Notes: generated from the sequence alone by a model not told the origin. DNA of 64,000 nt from Wurfbainia villosa (GCA_025175895.1 CM045990.1:44884658-44948657), one strand, 5' to 3'; counted from the first letter of the stretch, positions 1 through 11,350 are shown. A program made the numbers and translations.

Positions 1-1088
1 TCCAATGGATTTTCACCCTTCTAATGCTCTTCAAAGCATATCCTAGGGTTAGGAGCAGTTAGGGAACCTAAAAGTAGCTGAGCATTGGCCTAACAAACCT
101 TGTTTACTCGAAATCAGCCTTGGCAGTCGACTCTGACAGTCATCAATCGACTGCCATTAACATCAGTCGACTGTCATCCATGATAGTCGATTGATTTCTA
201 CATTGCGCTGAAATCAGACTTCAAAACTGAATTTTGAAAATTCATAAGTAAAAATATGTATTTTGAAAAATCTTGAAAAATCATACATACATTACTTATA
301 ACAAACATTATGGGTGAAAAATATTGGAAAAAATAAAATACCCATAAACTAGTGAGATTGACACAAAGTTCAAAACCATTGAAAATTTCAATGTTTGGCC
401 CTATTTTGTATCACTTCATTTAATGGTGATTGCTATTAAAAGATAGACTTCACTAAGGATTTTTAAAAAGATTTTGAAATGATTTTAAAACCTTAATTTC
501 ATTCCTAACATCTCACTTGTATATAAGTGTATGAAACACATACAAGTCAAGTGTTCTAGTAAGATATGGATTTTGGTTATTTAAGGTCTCATGCATATGC
601 TAGGCAACTCTATTTGATTCTTTTATGCATGGGACTTCAAATCATGTCATAGTCCTTAACTCAATTTTATTTAATGCATGAATAATGATTATGGCATAAA
701 TAATAACATGAATAAGCATGTGCCAATAATCATGATGTCATGACATGTGATTCTAACTTAAGTATAATATGACATTTAGCTAACCCTAAGTATTATCATG
801 ACATTTTATATGATAAAAATAAATATGATGTCATGACATGGCAAGACAAATAAATCATGTCAAGTATAAAATACCTAAGTGTTAAGCCCAAATTGTCATT
901 TCTAAGATTAAATCCATTTTGTCTTAATACCATCTATCCCCAAGTGTGCCAAAAACTCAAAATGGCCAATTTGTGCCAATTAGATCAATTTTCAACTTCT
1001 CAAAGCACATTGACACATCCTAATGTGTCAACTCTACCATGGCTAGAGTAACTACTCATCCACTTAGGGTTGACACACCCTAATCCAT
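1..1088 (-). other. Non-coding 3' region of the truncated gag-only element
   Basis: AT-rich sequence downstream of gag in element orientation. It contains several copies of the palindrome-like AGTCGACT and AGTCGATT motifs between 120 and 195. It aligns by eye with 30390-31460 and 33860-34100. The short plus-strand ORF at 857-1051 has no recognisable domain. Confidence 0.6.
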
Positions 1089-2694
1089 CTACCGTGAATC
1101 GATCACGCTCCTAGAAACCCAATACCTATTAGAGCTCCTTGGGTTGACAAGGTATTCACTAAGGATAACTTCCCTAGATACCTTCTTAATGACCCTTTTT
1201 GGCTTTGAAACCTTAGTCGTTTGGGTCTTTCCTAGGTTAACTCTAGGGGTAACTCCCATTGTAACCTTCTTAGTGGCTACCTTAGATTTTCTTGAATTTT
1301 TAGCCACTAGGCACACACCATGGTTAATCTTAGGGATGACTTCCTTATTAACCTTGGTTTTCCTAGACCTAGATATTGTTCCATAATCGAATGGAACATC
1401 ATGGTAGGACTTAGATTTGTGACCCAAATCTTTCTTGCCCTTGGACGGTTCTTGTCTCCTAGGTCTTAGATTTTGATAATTAGACCCTTTAAATGAATTT
1501 GTCATTTTTGCTTGGGTCTTTTCCAATTTTTTAAGCCTTGACCTCAAGGCTCGATTTTCTAATTCTAATTTTTCTAATTTTGATTTTTCATTAATCTTTT
1601 GGGAAAGACTCTTCTTCTTAGGCATGTGCCTACCCTTCTTAGGGTTAATGCCTAAATTCTTTTCTATCCTCCTAATACTCTCCCTAGGTAAAATAGGTCT
1701 AGAGTTGTTGTTCCTAGGTTTGTCCTTAAATAAATCTACATGCTTAGTACTTGAACAATAAAAAGTATTATTTCTATTAGTATACTTTTCATTAACAATT
1801 GCAAGAGTACTAAAATAACTTCTAGCATGCTTTTTAACCCTAGAACTAGAAGGTGCATTAAGATATACCTTAAAATTTGCTTTAGAAGCTCCCCCTACTT
1901 GTGTAGCTCCTTCTTGTCTCTTCTTCTTCCCCCTAAAGCATTTGCTTCGGTAGTGTCCCCGTTGATTGCACTTGAAGCACACAATGTGCTCTTTGCTTTT
2001 CCTAGCGAGGACCCCGGTATCCTTTGACTTTTGGTGCCGACACTTTCTCCTTAGCCAATTTTGGGCATTTTCTCTTATAATGCCTGACATCCCTACACTC
2101 AAAGCATATTATGTGATTTTTATCTTTAATTAACATGCTTGAGTTACCTAGGTCGGTAGAGGCGATATGGGAGGTTTCTTCACTTCTTCCAGAGGTAGAT
2201 GCTTCTTCCACTTCTTTTACCTCTTCTACCGATCCGGATGTTGAGCATCTCTCAACTTTCGAGTCCTCACTTCTAGATGTGGAGGTTTCCTCCAATTCTT
2301 CCACATCTTCGGATGTTGATGGACATTCATCCTCGGCCTCCTTCTCCGATTGAGCTGGTTGGGGATGTTCATGGAATTTGACCAACTTGTCCCACAACTC
2401 CTTAGCATCTCCATATCCACCTATCCTGCACAAAATATCGTAAGATATTAATTTTATTATTATTTTCATTACCTTAATGGCTGTCTTGAATTGTTGCCTT
2501 TGCTCCTCGGTCCATTTTGATTTTTCGATTATCCTATTGTCTTCATTCCTAGGTACTTCGAAATCATCTTCAATTGTTAGCATAATATCGAAATCAGTTT
2601 CGAAATATACCTCCATTATTCTTCTCCACCATGAGAATTCTCGCTCGAACTTCAGTGAGTGGATGTTGATGTCGGTCATTTGATTTGTTGTCAT
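1089..2694 (-). pseudogene. Copia-type gag with two zinc knuckles, frameshifted
   Basis: The likely start is the Met at 2694, because the upstream codons fall in the PBS and foreign flank. The N-terminal part (2694-2002) has the W-rich gag core followed by KWTEEQRQQFK and KELWDKLVKFHEHP, typical of the UBN2-like gag family. A Ser/Glu-rich acidic linker and a CCHC-like knuckle (CFECRDVRHYKRKC, with one Gly replaced by Val) follow. The reading then shifts frame between 2102 and 2002. The second part (2102-1089) has a knuckle CFKCNQRGHYRSKC, a basic region and a short leucine-rich coiled coil (LELENRALRSRLKKLEK). It parallels the gag at 34105-35762 domain by domain. Gag would form the virus-like particle and bind RNA. 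It is broken by the frameshift, and no pol is attached. Confidence 0.75.
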
Positions 2695-2756
2695 GGCGGT
2701 GAGTCCGATGACAACCTCTTCGCTTTGATACCACTTATTGGAGGATCGTAGCCCGG

Positions 2757-3560
2757 CAAAATAATTTTTTATTGAAATATAAAACTGTAATATTATTTTG
2801 ATCATCATGATGAACTAATTTATCATATTGCCATGGTCACCTAAATAATAGGTGGCATGGTAACCATGTTACACCAATTGATCTTTATAATTGTTTCCAA
2901 TTAATAGACAATGAAATCAACACTTGTGCATGTGGAGATTGTTACCTCACTTCTCTTTTGCAATCAGATGATTTTCTACGGCTTGGGGTGTTTCTTAGTC
3001 TTAATACCCAAATTTTGTATTAATTTTTCAAACACCACATTTTTATAACTTTCTGAATCAATCACGAATTTTCATACCTTCTCATTAACTATGCATGTTG
3101 AGTGAAATATATTAGTTTGCAATCATTCGTCATTCGTCCCCTTTGGTGTACGAAAAAATCATTGCACCACCAATAATGGACCTATATTATACTCACATAC
3201 TCCTCTTCTCCTATATTCTCATTATGTCTTTCATTCTCATCATGAACATCTTCATCCATGCTTATAGTTTCTTCATGTATGCCCATCATCAATGAAGACC
3301 TCTTGCTAGCCTTCTTGCAATATTGTAGCGGTATCCTAATTCACCATAGCCATAATATCCCATATTGCTTCTAGGTTGTTGGTTGGTAACTAGTGAGGTA
3401 ATTGGGGTTGAATTATTTCCTATGCCACTGCGATTATTGTTTGTTGATCCACTATTCTCTCATGGCTTGGATACTCTAGAATTTGTATGTTAGTCGGATT
3501 TTTGTCCTCTATCTGCAATACTTTTAGTATGCGTCAAAAACAAAGATGGGCGTCAAATAG
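2757..3560 (-). pseudogene. Decayed Ty3/gypsy gag-protease fragment
   Basis: Reading the minus strand, 3400-3300 gives a degenerate zinc knuckle in which the Cys positions are now Tyr or Gly (GYYGYGELGYRYN). An acidic linker follows, then at about 3080-2950 a retropepsin-like stretch (VIDSESYKNVVF, then LGIKTKKHPKP). Near 2830-2765 comes the conserved region after the protease (LGDHGNMI, QYDKLVHHDDQNN), matching the usual LLGRPWQYD region of gypsy polyproteins. Many stops are present. Cys-to-Tyr changes fit C-to-T decay of methylated DNA. The piece ends at about 2757, where the gag-only element abuts it. The family call rests on motif order. Confidence 0.6.
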
Positions 3561-3905
3561 GTTAAGAGAGTCTTGAATATTTTGTCGCAAACTCCTGATG
3601 TATCAAATAATCATCTATCTTCATAATCTAAAAATTTGTTTATAGTAAGTGATAAAACTCAAAATTATATTCATCCACAATCCTCCAACCTCGATGTAGA
3701 TCTTGTAATTTCTAGTACATGAGACAGATATAATTGCAAGCAAGAATACAACTTGCACATGCTTTTACAACTTGACCCAAGCAGTAATTTTGACCTTGCC
3801 CACTCTTGAACTCTAAAGTTTATTCTACTGCAACCATGCACTAGCAATGCCCCCTCAAGTTGTAAGCTCTCATGGAATTTAAGGATATCAAAGTGAATTC
3901 CAACC
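3561..3905. other. Unassigned sequence left of the chromovirus insertion
   Basis: No recognisable gene or repeat in either strand. The minus-strand ORF at 3671-3958 runs across the chromovirus LTR boundary and is therefore not a pre-existing gene. This stretch was contiguous with 40303 onward before the chromovirus inserted. Confidence 0.4.
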
Positions 3906-3910
3906 TCCCA
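3906..3910. repeat. Target-site duplication TCCCA, left copy
   Basis: TCCCA directly precedes the LTR start TGTTAAAT at 3911. The identical TCCCA at 40298-40302 directly follows the 3' LTR end. Five bases is the expected length for a retrotransposon integrase. Confidence 0.92.
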
Positions 3911-4278
3911 TGTTAAATATTGGAAAATTTTAAAAAAAAAATTAAAATTAATGGACAAAGAATTAAGGAAATAATCCTGGAAATTTTTCGGGAATTTTAG
4001 GGAATTTTAGGAAATTTTCCGGAATTTTTCTGGATTTAAACGGAGTCCGTACGAGATTTCTATGGGGATAAAATAAATAGGCTTTAGAGGGGTCTATTTA
4101 AAGGGGTTAAATACACGATGAAAACCTAATTATCTATTTCCCTTTTTCTTTTTCCTCGCCGCGACTTCCTTCGTTCGGTAGTTCCTTTCGCGAGCCGCTT
4201 CTCCCGACAACCGTCGTCGCCGCCTCGGCGCGTCGTTCTCCTTCGCCGCCCGACGTCGCATTGTGCTCCTGCCGGCGA
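3911..4278 (+). repeat. Chromovirus 5' LTR, first part
   Basis: Starts TGTTAAATA and aligns almost base for base with 37604-37972 of the 3' LTR. The alignment stops at 4278, where the copia LTR begins. The ORFs read from the minus strand here (4126-4425) have no counterpart outside LTR copies and are ignored. Confidence 0.9.
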
Positions 4279-6368
4279 CGTTAGGTGGCCGCATCGGAGG
4301 CTCATTGGCTCCCATGTCCCCGGATTAAAATTTTCACTAATGAAAGAATTAATCCGGATGGGATGATCTTCCTTAGCACAACCTATTCGTCGTCGTGCTA
4401 ACAACTTGAGTGGTCGCTTGAACAAACTAGTTGTTCAAGCAACACAACTCTTCTAGTTGGTTAGCCGCGGAAGAGACGACGGATGGATCGCCGGTTTTTG
4501 TGTTTGTCTTCGGGGTCCATGATTATACAATATATATTCATACACACACATGCATAATCAAAATAAATAAGAACATGCTCAGATCTGTACATAAAGTTAA
4601 AATAACTTTATACTTCACGATCTTCTACCGTATGTCCTATCCTTCTCGTGGACGACGTGTGGACGAAGTTCCTCCACGAGTAGAAGCCTTCTAGATCGCT
4701 TTCTTCTCTACCTTGTTCGCTGCGAACAAAGAGAAGAACTCACAAATACCTTTCCTATCTAGAACCGGCCACCAAATTAGGGAATTTGGTGCAACCGCCG
4801 GCCAAGGAGTAATGGATGATGCGCCGGCCAACTTCAAGAAGTGTTGCCGCCGGCCACTTTGGAGAATAGGGAGGAGGAAGAGAACCGGCCACCAATGGGA
4901 GGAGAACCGCCGGCTAAGGAAGAAGAGAAAAGCCTTGAGGTTGGGCGCCGGCCAAGTATTGATGGTGCAAGTTGGGCGCCGGCAACAACTAGAAGGAAGA
5001 AGATGGTTGCCGCCCACTTTTGCTCCAAACCCTAGCCGCCCACCTCTCCAAGAGCCAAACCCTAATTCCAAAACCAATTCTTAATTCTATCTTGCCGCCC
5101 AACCCTAAGCATCTATTTATAGAATAGGGCTTAAGCCTCCTTTAATCTCCACCGTCGGATCTAGGGTTTTATCCCAACCGTCGGATCTAGGGATTAATCC
5201 CAACCATCGGATCTAGGATTTCATCCCAACCGTCGGATCTAAGGTTTCATCCCAACCGTCGGATCTAGGGTTTTATCCCAACCGTCGGATCTAGGGATTT
5301 AATCTCAACCGTCGATTCTAGGATTTCATCCTAACCATCGGATCTAGGGATTTAATCCCAACCGTTGGTTCTAGGGTTTCATCCAACCATCGGATCTAGG
5401 GATTTAATCCCAACCGTTGGTTCTAGGTTTTGTTTTACATTCTTGGATCTAGACTTCACAAGGATTATATTAGGCTACGATAGGGACCATAAGGAGGAGT
5501 TGGGTCTTGGCCACCCAATGGATCGGAACCACACAAACTTGATCCATCAATGATGTTCCATTCCACTAGAGGATCATCATTGAACTACCTCACCAACCCC
5601 CTTAAATCAATATGGGCTCCATATATTATTTGTACATTAATCTCCCCGTGTTTAAGATATCGAATGTCCGTCAATTAATTGATTTACTGACCATCAATTA
5701 ATTAACATCTAATTCCTCGAGTAGTACCACTCAACCTTATCATCATGTTGACTAAGTCAACCAGCTGGGTTTACATGATGAACTTTATGAGCTCCTCAAG
5801 GGGACATCATCAACCTAATATATAGGACACGGTTTCCTCCTATAATCAACGGCACACCATGTAAATAATATTATTTCCCAACTTACCGGGCATATTGATT
5901 TAATCCATCTAAATCTCACCCACTGGTAAATCAAAGAAATAAACACTAAGTACATGTGCCCGTTATTATATCGGGATTAAGAGCATGTACAACATAATAT
6001 CCGAGGTCCGATTCAATCATGTAGTCAGTACTAAATTGAATCACCTCTATGTCGGTCCTGCTCAATACACCTAAGTGTACCAGTATAACTCTATGTTCAA
6101 GACAAAACAATACCAAGCTACACTACAACCATGCCAATGGTTTGTCCAAAACCATCTTGGTTGTGAGCCTTTACTTATATTTTACAAGGTACTGATAACA
6201 TGATCTTCTGTGCCACACCAAGAACCATGTTATCTACAATGTAAAATATTAGACAATATGCACACATATATAATGAATATATAAAATGCAAACAATGATC
6301 ATGTGATTCTTATTTAAAAATGAAATGTTCATACAAAAAGAGCTAGGCTTTCAGTATACATTCCAACA
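4279..6368 (-). repeat. Copia LTR A (3' LTR of unit 1)
   Basis: About 2.09 kb. It ends CCAACA at 6368, next to the PPT-like sequence. Its outer edge reads CGTTAGG where copies B and C read TGTTAGG. It carries a 26-27-bp minisatellite and two AAACCCTA telo-box motifs at 5027-5034 and 5057-5064. ORFs inside it (for example 4691-5077 minus and 4713-5084 plus) recur in the sister LTRs with frameshifts and are not treated as genes. Confidence 0.88.
5150..5431. repeat. Minisatellite in copia LTR A, about 11 units of 26-27 bp
   Basis: The unit is approximately AACCGTCGGATCTAGGG followed by a variable TTTTATCCC or ATTTAATCCC tail. The copies at 12212-12520 and 19246-19555 each have one unit more. 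Several units contain TAGGGTTT, the reverse complement of the plant telo-box. Confidence 0.9.
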
Positions 6369-6379
6369 ATCTCACACTT
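6369..6379 (-). other. Polypurine tract of copia unit 1
   Basis: Minus strand AAGTGTGAGAT abuts the LTR start TGTTGGAATG. Unit 2 has the intact AGTGGGAGAT at 13454-13463. The copy here has a C-to-A change on the plus strand. Confidence 0.65.
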
Positions 6380-6401
6380 ATACTAAAAGACTATGCCGTC
6401 A

Positions 6402-7064
6402 TCACTCTAGCATACATCTGATCCCCATGTCCTCCACATGCCTATCAAACGCTTTCGCTGGAAGGGCCTTAGTGAATGGATCCGCCAGGTTATCCTCTGA
6501 TGCAATCTTGGCGACAGCAACTTCTCCTCGCTTTACGATCTCTCGTATGAGGTGGTACTTGCGCTCTATGTGTTTACTCGCCTTATGGGCTCGTGGTTCC
6601 TTCGAGTTTGCAAGCTGCATTGCAATAAATTGTGATAGTTACGCCAAACCAGAATCACATCCAAGTCCATCAAGAAGTTCTGAGCCATCTGACTTCCTTG
6701 GCTGCCTCGGAGTGCCACATACTCGACTTCCATGGTAGAGTCCGCCACGCATTTACCTTGACACTCCTCCATGCTATGGCTCCACCTCCAAAAGTAAACA
6801 CAAACCCCGAGGTAGACTTACTCTTGTCCCTATCGATTGGAAATCAGTGCATGTAACCCACGAGGACTAATTGATCTGCCGATAAACGATATAATCCATA
6901 GTCCTTCTCAGGTACTTCAATATATGCTTTACCGCAGTCCAATGTCCCTGTCTAGGATTACTCTGATATCTGCTAACCATGCCCATGGCAAAGCAGATAT
7001 CCGGTCTCGTACATAGCATAGCATACATAAGGCTTCCTACTGCCGAAGCATAAGGAACCGCCAT
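6402..7064 (-). pseudogene. Copia RNase H region, unit 1, frame-broken
   Basis: 7064-6867 encodes [21 protein letters not shown] and [14 protein letters not shown], the conserved end of the copia reverse transcriptase and RNase H connection. 6772-6566 continues with ADSTMEVEYVAL, the RNase H active-site region. 6620-6402 gives RAHKASKHIERKYHLIRE and the terminal DNLADPFTKALP motif. The parts are in different frames, separated by small indels that the unit 2 copy does not all share. In an intact element this domain removes RNA from the RNA-DNA hybrid during reverse transcription. Confidence 0.8.
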
Positions 7065-7069
7065 GTCCT

Positions 7070-8284
7070 CTATCTCCTTTGATGTTCAGGACACATCTCT
7101 TTAGATAAAGGAACTCCATGCCTAAAAGGTAGAAAACCTTTCTTGGAGTTCTGCATGCTAAAACGAGCAAGGATAGTGTCAATGTATGAAGCTTGAGACA
7201 AGCACAACATCCTTTTCTTGCGATCCCTTATAACTTTGATCCCAAGGATGTGTCCCACTTCTCCCAAGTCCTTCATATCAAACTGTTTGGACAACCATAC
7301 CCTTACATCTGATAACACTTTGATATTGTTGCCAACTAACAAAATGTCATCTACGTATAGTACAAGAAACACCACTACGTTTCTGTCACATCTCTTGTAT
7401 ACACAAGGCTCATCCGGACTTTGAATAAATCCATATGACTGGATTACCTCATCAAAGCGGATGTTCCAAGATCTAGAAGCTTGCTTCAATCCATAAATGG
7501 ACCGATTAAGCTTACATACAAGATGCTCTTTGCCTTTAGCAATGAATCCCTCTGGTTGCCGCATATAGATGTTCTCCTCAAGACTTTCGTTAAGGAAAGC
7601 TGTCTTGACATCCATCTGTCATATCTCATAATCCATATGAGCTGCTATAGATAAGAGAATCCGGATAGACTTAAGCATAGCTACCGGAGAAAAGGTCTCC
7701 TCATAATCGATACCCTCTTTCTGAGTATACCCTTTCGCAACAAGCCTAGCTTTGAAGGTCTCAACCTTCCCGTCTACTCCTCTCTTTCTCTTGTAGATCC
7801 ACTTGCATCCAATGGTTTTTACACCATCGGGTGGCTCTACTAGCTCCCAGACCTGATTAGAATCCATAGATTCTATCTCTGAATTCATCGCTCTTTGCCA
7901 AGATACTGCATCTCTATCTTGGATTGCCTCGTCATATGTCCAGGGATCAGGTTCATGTTCACCAGGGACTAAGTCCGAAGACTCTCCCAAAAACATGAAT
8001 CTGTCGGGTTGTCTAACAACCCTCCCACTACGACGAGGTGCCTCCTGTGTATGCTCTGTGACACGCGGTGCAGTGACTTGTGGTGTCTCCTCTTGTACCG
8101 GTGGTACTGAAGTCGGGACTTCCCCTGTCATCTCCTCAAGAACAATTCTACTCGTGGGCTTGTGGTTCATCACATAGTCTTCCTCTAGAAATCTGACATT
8201 CATACTCACGATCACCTTCTGATCTCTAGGACTATAGAATAAACCACCCTTCGTTCCCTTAGGGTAGCCAACAAACAAGCGCAT
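7070..8284 (-). pseudogene. Copia reverse transcriptase, unit 1
   Basis: 8284-7619 carries the end of integrase ([17 protein letters not shown]), a variable linker and the start of RT ([36 protein letters not shown]). 7615-7070 continues with MDVKTAFLN, the Copia signature after the first catalytic Asp. The second catalytic box, [10 protein letters not shown], and [14 protein letters not shown] follow. The two blocks are separated only by a TGA (a TGG Trp codon in unit 2) at about 7618. A frameshift near 7075 breaks the join to RNase H. The RT copies element RNA into cDNA in the particle. The same gene is open in one 350-codon block in unit 2. Confidence 0.85.
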
Positions 8285-8301
8285 ACATGTGAGATTCTAA
8301 C

Positions 8302-10290
8302 TTACCGATCTCCCTTGGCACATGTCTTTGGACTACCCCAAATTCGAATATGTCTTAGACTAGGCTTTCGCCCAGTCCACAACTCTGTGGGAGTAGAGGG
8401 TACTGACTTAGATAGAACCAAGTTCAGAATGTGTGCTGTTGTTTCCAGAGCAAACCTCCAGAACGAATCAGGTAACTCAGAATAACTCATCATAGGTCTG
8501 ACCATCTCCATAAGAGTCCTGTTCCTTCGCTCCACCACACCATTCTGCTGGGGTGTGCCAGGTGCGGACAATTGAGATTGAATCCCAGCCTCTGATAAGT
8601 AACTCCTAAACTCTCCCAAGAGGTACTCGCCACCACGATCAGATCGTAATGTCTTGATACTTTTACCTTGACGGTTCTCCACATCAGCCTTGAATTCTTT
8701 GAACTTGTCAAAGCATTCAGACTTACGGCGCATCAAGTAAATGTATCCATACCTTGAATAATCGTCTATAAAAGAGACGAAGTATTCAAAGCCACCTCTT
8801 GCCTGGATAGACATAGGACCACACAAATCAGAATGAACCAATTCTAACACATCTTTGGCTCTATACCCCTTGGCCTTAAAAGGCCTCTTGGTCATTTTAC
8901 CTTCCAAGAAAGATTCGCAGGTTGGGAGATCCTCCACCACTAATGAACCCAAAGGTCCATCAGCTATCAACCTTTGAATTCTACTTAGGTTAATATGACC
9001 AAGCCTTAGATGCCAAAGATATGTTTGGTTCATTTGCGAAGGTTCTTTTCTCTTATTAGATTTAGAAGATGAGTTATTTACTTCTATTTGCATCGTGGGA
9101 GTTTTTGGTTCAATAGTATATAAATTGCCAACCAATGTACCAGAACAGATAATCTCCCTATTCCTTTTTATAACCACCTTGTCATTAAAAGAAACAGAAT
9201 ATCCATCCAAAAACAATTTAGAAACTGAAATTAAATTCTTTCTAAAAGTAGGTACATAAAGACAATTTCTCAAAACCAAAAATTTATTCCTATCAAAAGA
9301 TAAATAAATGTCTCCCACTGCAATAGCCGCCACCTTTGAAGCATTGCCCATGAAGACGGTAATCTCTCCCTCAGCTAGTCGTCGGGTTTCCTGGAACCCC
9401 TGCAAAGTATTACAGACATGATCAGTGGCTCCTGTATCTACACACCAGGCACTGGTAGATAACACCGCTAAACATGTTTCAACAACTAAACAAGAAGATA
9501 TACCTTTGTTCTTTCGGCGAGGACAGTCCGCCTTCCAATGTCCAGTCTGCTTGCAAGTGAAGCACTTGCCTTTCGGCTTCTTCACTCCTGCCTGAGGTCC
9601 CACTGCCACCTTCTTCGCTCCACCTTGCTTCTTCTTCTTCTTACCTTTTGGTTTGGAGGAAGAAACCTTCTGAGCGACCATAGCTTGAGAACTCTGATGA
9701 AAAAGCCCCTCTACCGCCTGGAGTTCTGTCAGAAGCTCCGCCAACGAATACAACCTTTTGTTCATGTTGTAGTTGAGGCAGAACTGCTCAAAACTCCTAG
9801 GCAGAGATTGGAGAATGATATCGACCTGGGTTTCCCCATCGATCTCAGCTCCTAGGACTTCCATCTCATTAAGATGAGCCATCATCTTGAGAACATGATC
9901 CCTAACGGGTGCTCCCTCGATCATGGAGGTCGTCATCAAGTTTATCATTGCCTCCTCCCAAGCCGCCCTACTCTGATGTCCGAAAAGTTCCTTGAGATTG
10001 AACATCATGTCATAAGCTGTGGCTATGGCCTGATGCTGATGTTGCAGCACATTTGACATAGATGCCAAAATGTAACACCGCGCCATCTCATCTGCCTTAA
10101 CCCATTTCTTATAACGTTCTATCTCCTTTTCATCAGAGTCATCGGAGGGCTTAGGAGGACAGACCTCGAAGAGTACAAATTTGTACTCCTCCGCAGTTAG
10201 GACAATATCCAGGTTTCTTTTCCAATCAATGTAGTTTGGACCAGTAAGTTTGTTTTCTTTTAAAATCACAGCAAATGGGTTGAAAGCCAT
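8302..10290 (-). CDS. Copia gag-protease-integrase polyprotein, unit 1 (662 codons open)
   Basis: Starts at the Met at 10290 (MAFNPFAVIL), the natural start of this gag family. Gag occupies about residues 1-240. A CCHC zinc knuckle follows at about 243-256 (CFTCKQTGHWKADC), then the retropepsin motif WCVDTGATDH near 283-291. Next come the GAG-pre-integrase motif LWHLRLGHINL and integrase with its D-D-E residues in SDLCGP, RSDRGGEY and NGVVERRNR. The zinc-coordinating CESC of the pre-integrase domain reads CESF, a likely inactivating change. The frame shifts near 8302, just before the integrase C-terminus that continues at 8284. About 1 kb of leader separates it from its PBS. This is the best-preserved copia coding segment in the window. 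Confidence 0.9.
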   Translation of the reverse strand: MAFNPFAVILKENKLTGPNYIDWKRNLDIVLTAEEYKFVLFEVCPPKPSDDSDEKEIERYKKWVKADEMARCYILASMSNVLQHQHQAIATAYDMMFNLKELFGHQSRAAWEEAMINLMTTSMIEGAPVRDHVLKMMAHLNEMEVLGAEIDGETQVDIILQSLPRSFEQFCLNYNMNKRLYSLAELLTELQAVEGLFHQSSQAMVAQKVSSSKPKGKKKKKQGGAKKVAVGPQAGVKKPKGKCFTCKQTGHWKADCPRRKNKGISSCLVVETCLAVLSTSAWCVDTGATDHVCNTLQGFQETRRLAEGEITVFMGNASKVAAIAVGDIYLSFDRNKFLVLRNCLYVPTFRKNLISVSKLFLDGYSVSFNDKVVIKRNREIICSGTLVGNLYTIEPKTPTMQIEVNNSSSKSNKRKEPSQMNQTYLWHLRLGHINLSRIQRLIADGPLGSLVVEDLPTCESFLEGKMTKRPFKAKGYRAKDVLELVHSDLCGPMSIQARGGFEYFVSFIDDYSRYGYIYLMRRKSECFDKFKEFKADVENRQGKSIKTLRSDRGGEYLLGEFRSYLSEAGIQSQLSAPGTPQQNGVVERRNRTLMEMVRPMMSYSELPDSFWRFALETTAHILNLVLSKSVPSTPTELWTGRKPSLRHIRIWGSPKTCAKGDR

Positions 10291-11336
10291 TTGAAAATCC
10301 TAAAAATCACAATGATCAAAATATTAGATTTCAAATATTATTGATTCCTCAAAACAATAAAATCCTGAAATCAACCAACACCTCAAAACACCGAGAATAT
10401 CGCATGCCACGATAGTGTGGACGTATACGAATTCTACATTTGTAAGAGGAGGTTTTACCCATTAATTTTATTATCTTGTCAACCTTACTTTTTGACAAAT
10501 AAAATTAATAGTTGGTTCCTCTTTAGCCCTACAAATAAAAGCAGTGACTCCGATGGGGAGGATACCTTTATTTGTATCTAAGTGTGCACCATTACACGAT
10601 ACTAAGGGAATTATTTCGGATTATGTGCCTTACCGATGGGGAAGTACACACGCTCCTAAATAATTTCCTATAACCATTATTTGACCTAGTGATCCGCAAA
10701 CAAACCCATCCGATGGGGAGGAAGGCACTCAAAGCCAACGCGCAAGTTTGTTGCATCACACGTCAAATTGTAATGGAGGCCGCGGGAATTAATTAAAATA
10801 TCCCTCTCCCACTTAGTAAATTGAGATCGAGGAATTTTAAACATACGCAACATGCATATAAAACAAATAAGCAATAAATATGGAAAAACAGAATTTTTTC
10901 CAACTATTATGGCATTGTCCTCCAATATGCATCTCGTCGTGTCGCCACCTCGTCCGTTCCACCTTTTCCCGTGCGCAAGTCACCAAAGATATCCGACCCG
11001 AGATAAATCATTTTATTTACATCCATCGATCCTATACTCCACGAAGGAGTGTACAAATAATCTAGATCGAAAGTAAACTAAAATGATCGGCTAAACAATG
11101 TCGTATTTAATTACAAAAATTAAATACTAATCTAGCCTTGTCAACCCCGAGGATTCAAATAATAAATTTTTACACACATCCATTCACATACACACACATG
11201 GCCATAATAGTCGGATCTTATGCCTGCAACCAAAGAGTTAAACTACGCATATCCTACTATTATCTGGCACATATAATATATGAAAAATGCATAAAAATTT
11301 AACCAAATCCTAAACACACAAAACCGGAAACCGATG
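10291..11336 (-). other. Untranslated leader of copia unit 1
   Basis: About 1.05 kb between the PBS and gag, AT-rich, with no conserved ORF. It includes a repeated GATGGGGA motif at about 10550, 10636 and 10712. The corresponding leader in unit 2 is 17354-18385. Confidence 0.7.
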
Positions 11337-11348
11337 GCTCTGATACCA
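11337..11348 (-). other. Primer-binding site of copia unit 1 (initiator tRNA-Met type)
   Basis: Minus strand TGGTATCAGAGC, separated by two bases from the LTR end CCTAACA. It exactly matches the sequence complementary to the 3' end of plant initiator tRNA-Met used by many copia elements. Confidence 0.92.
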
Positions 11349-11350
11349 AT

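Larger units (their letters stand above)
1..2757 (-). mobile_element. Truncated gag-only copia-type element (relative of the element at 28408-37262)
   Basis: Bases 1-860 resemble 30390-31460, and 860-1100 resemble 33860-34110, in the same order as in the more complete relative. A gag gene follows on the minus strand. A PBS-like sequence (minus strand TGGTATCAAAG) lies at about 2724-2735, and only about 20 bases of possible 5' LTR remain before unrelated gypsy sequence starts near 2757. The 3' side leaves the window, so the 3' LTR is not seen. The 2.4-kb ORF block that the relative carries at about 31460-33860 is absent. No reverse transcriptase or integrase is visible. Identification as a family member is seen directly; the copia-type assignment rests on the gag. 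Confidence 0.75.

Noticed and set aside
4126..5084. ORFs inside the chromovirus and copia LTRs on both strands
   Set aside because: They cross the insertion border at 4279 or are broken by indels in the sister LTRs, so they are not conserved proteins.
5150..5431. Regular repeats of about 27 bp that could be mistaken for a CRISPR array
   Set aside because: There are no unique spacers; the units are directly adjacent variants of each other, occur in all three copies of a plant LTR, and the DNA is plant nuclear.
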